Of a stretch of 11,987 nucleotides of DNA, positions 7,285 to 11,987 are shown piece after piece. The translations under genes and the position numbers were made by a program. Position 1 is the first letter of the stretch. Each line of letters starts with the position of its first letter. The notes beneath the pieces are model-generated. The model was not told the DNA's origin. It made no database searches and was given only the letters and a program-made list of their open reading frames with translations. Source of the DNA: Oscillospiraceae bacterium (GTDB lineage: Bacteria > Bacillota > Clostridia > Oscillospirales > Oscillospiraceae). The stretch is taken from NCBI GenBank assembly GCA_904501855.1, contig CAJGCI010000047.1, forward strand, positions 1 through 11,987. Reading direction: 5' to 3'.

Positions 7285-8430
7285 TCAGATCAGGATCTCG
7301 TTGTATGCTCCCAGATACCGGATGGTCTCCGGTCCTTTCTCCAGGTCCCGGATCAGCCGATCCGTTTCCGGTGCATAAACGGGACTCTCCACATCGAAAT
7401 AGAATTCGAATTCGAAGTCCGTGTCCGGCATCGGGCGGCTCTCCAGTTTCCGGATGTTCACGCCCAGAGCATAGAACTTGGCCAGAACGTTATACAGAGC
7501 GCCGGGTTTATGCGGCACCCGGATGATCAGGGAGATCCGGTCGGCGCCCGGATAGATCTCCTGATTCTTGGAGATGCAGATGAAACGGGTGTAGTTGCCG
7601 TTGCTGTCCTGTATGTTCTCCTTGAGCACTTTCATGCCGTAGTCCTCGCCGCAGGAGGCCGAACAGATGGCTGCAACATCCGTCCTTCCGGATTCCGCCA
7701 CGGTTCTGGCGGCAATGGCGGTATTGGCCACAGGATGGACATCCACGTTTTTCAGTGTGGACAGGAAATTGCTGCACTGGCTGATGGCCTGCTGATGGGA
7801 GATGATCTCCCGGATCCCGTCCAGAGATGCTCCCGGATTTGCCAGCAGGAAATGATTGATCTTCAGACGGGCACTCTTCACGATATAGAAATTGTGCTTG
7901 AGCATCTGATCGTACACCGCATTCACGGAACCGGCGGTACTGTTCTCAATGGGAAGGATCCCGTACTGGCACATGCCGGCTTCCACCGCCCGGAAGACGT
8001 GAGAGAATGACTCGAAAAACATGATGGAAGGAGTCTTGAACATCCGGTCACAGGTGATCTGCGAATAGGCACCCTCTGTCCCCTGACAGGCCACGATGGC
8101 CTCCGGCGGAAACAGATCCGGCGTATCTGCCAGTGCCTGATGAATGGAATCCATCAGGGAGTCTCCCCGTTCCACGGCATTCCTCCGGGAACGGTCTGCG
8201 GCGGAAATGGCATGAAACACCGACTGCGCGCAGTATTTGGCCTCCGGTCCGGCCAGTTCCGTCACCTTGGCGATGAGTTCCCTCTCTCTGCCGGTATCCG
8301 GGGTCAGAACGCGGTTTTTCCGTTTCAGCTCCTCCTGCTGCTCGGACAGAGCAAGGCGCTGATCCAGAAGTCTGACGATCTGTTCATCGATTTCATCCAT
8401 TTTCTGTTCCATGGACAGGATCTCTTCCAT
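7285..8430 (-). CDS. pheA: Bifunctional chorismate mutase / prephenate dehydratase (P-protein)
   Basis: Makes phenylpyruvate from chorismate via prephenate in phenylalanine synthesis. The 381 residues hold an AroQ-type chorismate mutase domain (about 1-85), a prephenate dehydratase domain (about 110-285) and an ACT domain for phenylalanine feedback (about 298-378). The dehydratase domain shows GTEGAYS (118-123), PIENSTAGSV (160-169) and the catalytic NYTRF (279-283). The ACT domain shows HKPGALYNVL (307-316) and ESRP (330-333). In the mutase domain, R25, K36, D45, R48 and E49 match the E. coli active site. However, the positions of E. coli R11 and Q88 appear to be E8 and R83, so mutase activity is doubtful. 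The ATG at 8430 is chosen for its GGAGG 7 bases upstream; a longer frame to 8484 lacks a site. The gene lies behind gntR, with its own promoter and an attenuator-like leader. Confidence 0.95.
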   Translation of the reverse strand: MEEILSMEQKMDEIDEQIVRLLDQRLALSEQQEELKRKNRVLTPDTGRERELIAKVTELAGPEAKYCAQSVFHAISAADRSRRNAVERGDSLMDSIHQALADTPDLFPPEAIVACQGTEGAYSQITCDRMFKTPSIMFFESFSHVFRAVEAGMCQYGILPIENSTAGSVNAVYDQMLKHNFYIVKSARLKINHFLLANPGASLDGIREIISHQQAISQCSNFLSTLKNVDVHPVANTAIAARTVAESGRTDVAAICSASCGEDYGMKVLKENIQDSNGNYTRFICISKNQEIYPGADRISLIIRVPHKPGALYNVLAKFYALGVNIRKLESRPMPDTDFEFEFYFDVESPVYAPETDRLIRDLEKGPETIRYLGAYNEILI

Positions 8431-8448
8431 TGTACAACCTCCGGGATT

Positions 8449-8477
8449 AAAAGCACCGCGGCCTGAAGCCGCGGTGC
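8449..8477 (-). promoter_or_regulatory. Terminator-like hairpin in the pheA leader (attenuator candidate)
   Basis: On the minus strand, GCACCGCGGC (8477-8468), a 5-base loop TTCAG and the perfect complement GCCGCGGTGC (8462-8453) form a very GC-rich 10-bp stem followed by TTTT (8452-8449). It ends only about 10 bases before the GGAGG of pheA and lies downstream of the only good pheA promoter, so every pheA transcript must cross it. The short U-run makes it a weaker terminator than those at 3423 or 7240. It could also regulate translation. The T-box consensus and a Phe-rich leader peptide are both absent. Confidence 0.6.
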
Positions 8478-8546
8478 ATAGCAAGTCTGATTTCTGAACA
8501 TACCTGCAGGATCACAGGTCAATTCCACTTCTCTAAGCACTCTATA

Positions 8547-8575
8547 GGTATATCACACATAAAATGCAGGGTCAA
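8547..8575 (-). promoter_or_regulatory. pheA promoter
   Basis: On the minus strand, TTGACC (8575-8570), a 17-bp spacer and TATACC (8552-8547) form the core elements, with a TGN extension directly before the -10. The predicted start is near 8540, giving a leader of about 110 bases. The leader also contains a small stem, ACCTG/CAGGT, between 8523 and 8505. Confidence 0.72.
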
Positions 8576-8595
8576 TTAACCCTTTCTGGTGTCTT

Positions 8596-9306
8596 TCATC
8601 CGAACAGGATGTTGTTTTTCGTGTAACTGGAATAATTCAGGCTGGCGTTGATGTGATCTTTCATTGCCGTACGGGCAAGTTCCGGGATGTGCATCTTGAT
8701 GGCACTGGCAATGGCCTCATGATTGTAGATCACGCTGGAGTACCAGGGATTATCCCGGTCCGTGGCCACTGCACGGGTCATGGCTTTCTGATACATGGAC
8801 AGATACGGAACCATCAGATCATAGCATTTGACGATGTAGGGATCCTCGCTGGAATCCACGATGAGACGGTGGAAGGGCATATCCGCATCGGTCATCCCCT
8901 CCTGATCCCGTTTCTGGGCAAACTGGGTAAAATGACCGGCAAGTTCTTCCAGTTCCCGGATCACCTGGGCGGAAGCACGCTCGGTACATACCGCAGCCGC
9001 CTCGCACTCCAGAGCAGTACGTACGCGGTACAGGTCGATCATGTCATTGATGTTGAGGTTCATGACATAGTAGCCGGGATTATCCTCGCGGTTGACAATG
9101 AGTCCCTTCTCCATCAGTTCTCCCACCGCTTCCGCAACGGGAGTACGGCTTATTCCAAGATTCTGTGCCAGCTGATTGATGTTCAGTTTCGTCGCCGGGA
9201 GGATCTTCAGATTGATGATCTGATCGTACATCAGCTGAACCACGACATCTTTCAGTTTCCATTTGGGATTTGCTTTGATATATTGCTGAAGAAGATCATT
9301 ATTCAT
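8596..9306 (-). CDS. GntR-family regulator with FCD ligand domain
   Basis: A DNA-binding transcription factor of 236 residues. The winged helix-turn-helix is at about residues 20-80. Its recognition region is LNINQLAQNLGISRTPVAEAVGELMEKGLI (41-70), equivalent to the common LA..LGVSRTPVREAL motif but with AEAV in place of REAL. The all-helical FCD domain follows (about 90-225) with the usual metal or ligand residues D142, H146, H196 and H218. FCD regulators usually sense small organic acids such as pyruvate, lactate, gluconate or fatty acyl groups; the effector cannot be told here. AAGGAAGG 8 bases upstream fixes the ATG at 9306. It is divergently arranged with the cysteine-protein gene at 9481, and pheA follows downstream on the same strand. 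No terminator is seen between gntR and the pheA promoter. Confidence 0.92.
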   Translation of the reverse strand: MNNDLLQQYIKANPKWKLKDVVVQLMYDQIINLKILPATKLNINQLAQNLGISRTPVAEAVGELMEKGLIVNREDNPGYYVMNLNINDMIDLYRVRTALECEAAAVCTERASAQVIRELEELAGHFTQFAQKRDQEGMTDADMPFHRLIVDSSEDPYIVKCYDLMVPYLSMYQKAMTRAVATDRDNPWYSSVIYNHEAIASAIKMHIPELARTAMKDHINASLNYSSYTKNNILFG

Positions 9307-9342
9307 TTGAATAGCCTTCCTTTTTCGTAATTTTATATGTAT

Positions 9343-9371
9343 ATTGTATCGCATCCTTACTTCCAATTCAA
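9343..9371 (-). promoter_or_regulatory. gntR promoter
   Basis: On the minus strand, TTGAAT (9371-9366), a 17-bp spacer and TACAAT (9348-9343) give a close match to the sigma-A consensus. It sits about 37 bases upstream of the start codon. Confidence 0.75.
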
Positions 9372-9374
9372 TAA

Positions 9375-9394
9375 CTGTTTTCGGTTAAAAACAG
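9375..9394. repeat. Inverted repeat in the gntR / cysteine-protein intergenic region
   Basis: CTGTTTT (9375-9381) and AAAACAG (9388-9394) form a perfect 7-bp inverted repeat with a 6-base centre. It lies immediately upstream of the gntR -35 and about 30 bp from the divergent -35 at 9423. This is a sensible place for an operator shared by both genes, possibly bound by GntR itself. A second AT-rich inverted element, TTTTTC-GG-AAAAA, follows at about 9399-9410. Confidence 0.4.
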
Positions 9395-9422
9395 CAGTTT
9401 TTCGGAAAAAGATACTGGGATA

Positions 9423-9451
9423 TTGCCCATTTTCCCATGGAATGATATAAT
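9423..9451 (+). promoter_or_regulatory. Promoter of the cysteine-peptidase-like gene
   Basis: TTGCCC (9423-9428), a 17-bp spacer and a perfect TATAAT (9446-9451), extended by TGA directly before it. The predicted leader to the ATG at 9481 is only about 23 bases. Confidence 0.8.
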
Positions 9452-9480
9452 TCCAACACCAATTCATCAGGAGCACGATC

Positions 9481-10086
9481 ATGCGCAAGGAACTGCCACA
9501 TTTTCATATCGAAAACTGCATCGGCGGAAACCAGGACTGGTTCCGGGATCTTGTCATGCGGGTCGGCGGATGCGCGGCCGTGACCGCATGCGATCTGTGC
9601 ATCGTCATGGCGCTCAACGGATACTCCGATTCCCTGATCCCTTTTGACTGCGGTGATCTTAGCAGAGAACATTTTCTGGAGTTCGGAAAGATCATGAAAC
9701 CCTACCTCCATCCCCGCCTCTCCGGCATCACGAAACTGGAGACCTATACGGAGGGAATGGAATCCTATCTCCGGGACAACACGGACATGGCAGACCGTCT
9801 TCATATGGATGCCGTCCCCGGCAGCATCTCCTGCGAAGAGGCACAGGAGTGCGTCTGCCGTCAGATCGACGGCGGACTTCCGGTGGTGTTTCTTCTGCTG
9901 AAACACCAAGACTCCCGTTTTAACGAGTATGAATGGCACTGGTTTCTGTTAAACGGGTATGATGACGGCGGCGACAGTATGCTCGTCCAGGCCGTTACCT
10001 ACGGAGAATCGGAATGGATGGATTTCCCCTCTCTGTGGAATACCGGCAAGGATCTGCGCGGTGGCATGGTCCTCGTCCACCCATAA
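9481..10086 (+). CDS. Uncharacterised protein, possibly C39-like cysteine peptidase fold
   Basis: 201 residues with no signal peptide or membrane segment, so probably cytoplasmic. I recall similar hypothetical proteins in Clostridia with a GGNQDWF...GGCAAVTACD opening, but no assigned function. Here that region is residues 15-38. C31 in GGCAAVTAC resembles the nucleophile region of papain/C39-like enzymes, with Q18 as a possible oxyanion residue. H153 in EWHWFLLNGYD (151-161) resembles the HW-x-L-x-GYD block carrying the catalytic histidine in that fold. This reading is an inference from motif layout only. The start is supported by a modest AGGAG (9470-9474) and a strong extended -10 promoter. 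It diverges from gntR and ends before an inverted repeat at 10095. Substrate and process unknown. Confidence 0.75.
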   Translation: MRKELPHFHIENCIGGNQDWFRDLVMRVGGCAAVTACDLCIVMALNGYSDSLIPFDCGDLSREHFLEFGKIMKPYLHPRLSGITKLETYTEGMESYLRDNTDMADRLHMDAVPGSISCEEAQECVCRQIDGGLPVVFLLLKHQDSRFNEYEWHWFLLNGYDDGGDSMLVQAVTYGESEWMDFPSLWNTGKDLRGGMVLVHP

Positions 10087-10094
10087 AACAATCC

Positions 10095-10123
10095 GAAAGC
10101 ACACCGGACGGTGTGCTTTCTTT
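10095..10123 (+). terminator. Probable terminator of the cysteine-protein gene
   Basis: GAAAGCACACC (10095-10105) pairs perfectly with GGTGTGCTTTC (10110-10120) around the loop GGAC. The T-tract (TTTCTTT) is interrupted. The stem is strong and the position, 8 bases after the stop codon, is typical. Confidence 0.7.
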
Positions 10124-10127
10124 GCGC

Positions 10128-10174
10128 AATCTTAAGATTTCTAAATAGCGTATCCCCTGCGGTCATGCTAAAAT
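10128..10174 (+). promoter_or_regulatory. Possible promoter region of the acyltransferase gene
   Basis: TGC followed directly by TAAAAT (10169-10174) is an extended -10-like element 30 bases before the start codon, with no good -35. Just upstream, AATCTTAAGATT (10128-10139) is a perfect 12-bp palindrome that might bind a regulator. Both assignments are tentative. Confidence 0.4.
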
Positions 10175-10204
10175 GGAAACAGTAACAGGAAGGAGAGAAT
10201 TGAA

Positions 10205-11326
10205 ATGGCCCCGACGCTTTATTTTGATCATCGCATGACCAATCGCATCAAGGGCATCGCCATCATCATGATGATGATTCTTCATTTCTTCACTGTCCCC
10301 CAGTGGTATCTGCCGGGGATCTCCTATCCCGAACTGTCCACATTCGCCAAGCTGTACTATCAGCCCTTCGAACTGTGTGTTCCCGTCTTCGCCTGTCTCA
10401 CCGGTATGTTCTGCGGGATCCGGCCCAGCTGCGACTTCCGCTATGCCTTCCGGAAGATCACGGATCTTCTCATCGGATACTGGGTGATCTATCTGCTTAT
10501 CATCATCGTGGTCCTGGTGCTGGGCACCCATACCTTTACCTTCACCGGGATCCTTCTGGAGATGATCGGATACCGCCGTCCCATCATGATGTTCTGCTGG
10601 TACGTCTTTTTCTACATGTGTGCCATGCTGGTCATCGCACTGCTGGACAAGCTTCCGAAAAACAGTCCCCTTCTGTCGGTGATGGCCTATATCATCCTGC
10701 CGACGCTGGTCAGCACCATGCTGCAGTTCTGGTGCCGGCACGGAGACGGTTATTTTCTGGAACTGAATGAAAATTTCCGCACCATCTTCATGACCATGGG
10801 CATGGGGTATATCGTTTCCCGCTATGATCTGTTCCACCGGTTCTTCGACCGGATCCTGAAGGACAATTTCAAATATCTCTGGATGCGCATCCCTCTTTGG
10901 TGTGCACTGCTGTTCGTTGCCTTCATCGGCCGGTTTTACGTCGGTGAGATCTCCATCGCATTTCTGAACCTGCAGGGCGAGATCGTTCCCTTTACCATCC
11001 GTCTGGACATCCTCTACGCCCCGCTGTTTATTTACTGTCTGGTCAATCTGTTTGAATGTATCCCCGCCCGACAGGTCCTTCTCTTCCCTCTGGAGGAACT
11101 GGGAAGGGTCTCCATGGAGATCTGGTTTCTGCACTGCATCTTCTTCGCCGAAGCGTCGAAAAAGGTGTTCATGCCCATCCTCTACTGGCCCGGACATCCG
11201 GTACTGGTCACCCTGTGGGGCCTTGCACTGTGCTTTGCCGCCGCCTGGATCCTGGACTGGCCCATCCGTTTCCTGATCCGGCAGAAAAACAAGCTGTTTC
11301 TTGACACTGCTGTCAAATCGGTTTAA
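10205..11326 (+). CDS. Acyltransferase-3-type integral membrane protein
   Basis: A 373-residue polytopic protein with about ten hydrophobic segments (for example around 16-30, 50-70, 88-108, 122-145, 155-175, 228-246, 262-284 and 330-355). It begins with the family signature R14-I-KGIAIIMMMIL-H27, matching the R/K...H pattern of acyltransferase family 3 (OafA/YrhL-like). A later segment, LGRVSMEIWFLHCIFF (about 299-314), resembles the conserved S...yl.H block. Such proteins move O-acyl groups, often acetyl, from the cytoplasm onto sugars of surface glycans or peptidoglycan. No extracellular SGNH domain is fused. GGAAGGAG at 10188-10195 supports the start. The M20 hydrolase gene follows after 32 bases, so co-transcription is likely. 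The acceptor is unknown. Confidence 0.85.
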   Translation: MAPTLYFDHRMTNRIKGIAIIMMMILHFFTVPQWYLPGISYPELSTFAKLYYQPFELCVPVFACLTGMFCGIRPSCDFRYAFRKITDLLIGYWVIYLLIIIVVLVLGTHTFTFTGILLEMIGYRRPIMMFCWYVFFYMCAMLVIALLDKLPKNSPLLSVMAYIILPTLVSTMLQFWCRHGDGYFLELNENFRTIFMTMGMGYIVSRYDLFHRFFDRILKDNFKYLWMRIPLWCALLFVAFIGRFYVGEISIAFLNLQGEIVPFTIRLDILYAPLFIYCLVNLFECIPARQVLLFPLEELGRVSMEIWFLHCIFFAEASKKVFMPILYWPGHPVLVTLWGLALCFAAAWILDWPIRFLIRQKNKLFLDTAVKSV

Positions 11327-11358
11327 ATTGTGACTAATCTTACAGAAGGACCATCGAT

Positions 11359-11987
11359 ATGGAATCTGCCATTCTCAATGAAATAAAGAATCTGGGGATC
11401 GACGCTCTGGCGATCGAGGTCCGGCACTATATCCATCAGAATCCCGATCTGTCGGAACATGAGGAAAACACCCGGGATTATATCGCCGGGAAACTGACGG
11501 AACTGGGGATCCCTTATGAGACCGGAATTGCCGACACCGGACTGGTGGCCGTCATTGCCGGTGACCCGGACGGCCCGGTCATTGCTCTTCGCGGGGACAT
11601 GGATGCGCTTCCCATTCAGGAGGAAAATCCGGATCTGGCATGCCGTTCCCGGAAAGACGGGGTCATGCATGCCTGCGGTCATGATGTCCATGCCGCTGTC
11701 CTGCTGGGAGCCGGTGCCTATTTTCAGTCCATTCGTGAAACGCTTCCCGGAACGGTAAAGCTGCTGTTTCAGCCGGCGGAAGAGAGCATCGGCGGCGCGC
11801 AGCGCATGATCGATGAGGGCTGTCTGGAAGGTCCTCACGTGGACGCCGTTCTCGGTCTTCATGTGGAACCGTCTCTTCCCGTGGGATCCGTGGGGATCAA
11901 ATACGGCAAGATGTATGCCTGCTCCGACGAAGTGAATGTGGATATCTACGGCACTTCTTCCCATGGGGCCCGGCCGGATCTTGGAAA
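11359..11987 (+). CDS. M20-family amidohydrolase, N-terminal part (cut by window edge)
   Basis: A metal-dependent hydrolase that removes an N-acyl group from an amino acid or similar amide. The visible 209 residues carry the family motifs: an RHYIHQNPDLSEHE opening (22-35), LRGDMDALPI (77-86) and HACGHDVHAA (104-113). The last contains the metal-binding cysteine C106 and the H108 of the amidohydrolase subgroup. LLFQPAEES (135-143, catalytic E141/E142), GLHVEPSLPVGS and the start of the dimerisation domain, SSHGARPDLG, also follow. Full-length members are about 380-400 residues, so about half is missing. AAGGA at 11346-11350 supports the ATG at 11359. The subgroup includes hippurate hydrolase, IAA-amino acid hydrolases and N-acetyldiaminopimelate deacetylase; the visible part does not decide among them. 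It is probably in an operon with the acyltransferase. Confidence 0.93.
   Translation, partial: MESAILNEIKNLGIDALAIEVRHYIHQNPDLSEHEENTRDYIAGKLTELGIPYETGIADTGLVAVIAGDPDGPVIALRGDMDALPIQEENPDLACRSRKDGVMHACGHDVHAAVLLGAGAYFQSIRETLPGTVKLLFQPAEESIGGAQRMIDEGCLEGPHVDAVLGLHVEPSLPVGSVGIKYGKMYACSDEVNVDIYGTSSHGARPDLG

Noticed and set aside
8431..8501. Phenylalanine leader peptide
   Set aside because: The only ATG frame in the leader (from 8501) has one Phe codon, lacks a good ribosome-binding site and does not end before the hairpin.
8431..8546. T-box riboswitch upstream of pheA
   Set aside because: Only the ACCGCG end of the T-box motif is present and the GGGTGG half is missing. The roughly 110-base leader is too short for a full T-box with Stem I.
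10163..11197. 344-codon minus-strand frame opposite the acyltransferase gene
   Set aside because: Its His/Asp/Gln-rich composition is what results from reading hydrophobic membrane-segment codons backwards. It has no ribosome-binding site.

Overview
The window looks like chromosomal DNA of an anaerobic Gram-positive Bacillota (Clostridia or Erysipelotrichia type). The main clues are strong GGAGG ribosome-binding sites, a DivIC/FtsB-type divisome protein, a DUF1002 (YpuA-like) secreted protein, a reverse rubrerythrin, a fused chorismate mutase-prephenate dehydratase and an ArgR-type operator at argG. Base composition is moderately GC-rich by eye. No transposase, integrase, phage gene, CRISPR array, tRNA or rRNA was seen, so this reads as ordinary core/accessory chromosome rather than a mobile island.

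Layout. (1) Positions 1-756 (-): the N-terminal part of argG, driven by a good sigma-A-type promoter whose start site is covered by an ARG-box-like operator. (2) 1099-3009 (+): a probable two-gene operon of a lipoprotein metallophosphoesterase and an alpha/beta hydrolase. (3) 3114-3404 (+): a small DivIC/FtsB-like septum protein with its own promoter, which contains a perfect 16-bp palindrome, and a strong terminator. (4) 3469-5325 (-): a membrane-anchored phosphodiester glycosidase-domain protein with a long acidic cytoplasmic N-terminus. (5) 5689-6552 (+): DUF1002 exported protein. (6) 6684-7229 (+): reverse rubrerythrin, sharing a bidirectional terminator with the convergent pheA. (7) 7285-8430 (-): pheA, preceded by a short leader with a terminator-like hairpin just before its ribosome-binding site. 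(8) 8596-9306 (-): a GntR/FCD regulator, divergent from (9) 9481-10086 (+), a conserved-looking cysteine-peptidase-like protein of unknown role. (10) 10205-11326 (+): an acyltransferase-3-type membrane protein, followed after 32 bp by (11) 11359-end (+), an M20 amidohydrolase cut by the window edge.

The genes form mostly single-gene units with their own promoters and do not add up to one pathway. The amino-acid genes (argG, pheA) each show plausible end-product control: an ArgR-like operator for argG, and leader attenuation plus an ACT domain for pheA. The envelope genes (lipoprotein phosphoesterase, DivIC-like protein, phosphodiester glycosidase, DUF1002 protein, acyltransferase) are compatible with cell-wall or surface-polymer work, but nothing here proves a shared function. 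I found no convincing evidence of a wholly new multi-gene system. The points most worth a second look are the altered chorismate mutase active site of PheA, the pheA leader hairpin, the argG operator arrangement, the palindrome in the divIC-like promoter, and the uncharacterised cysteine protein next to gntR.
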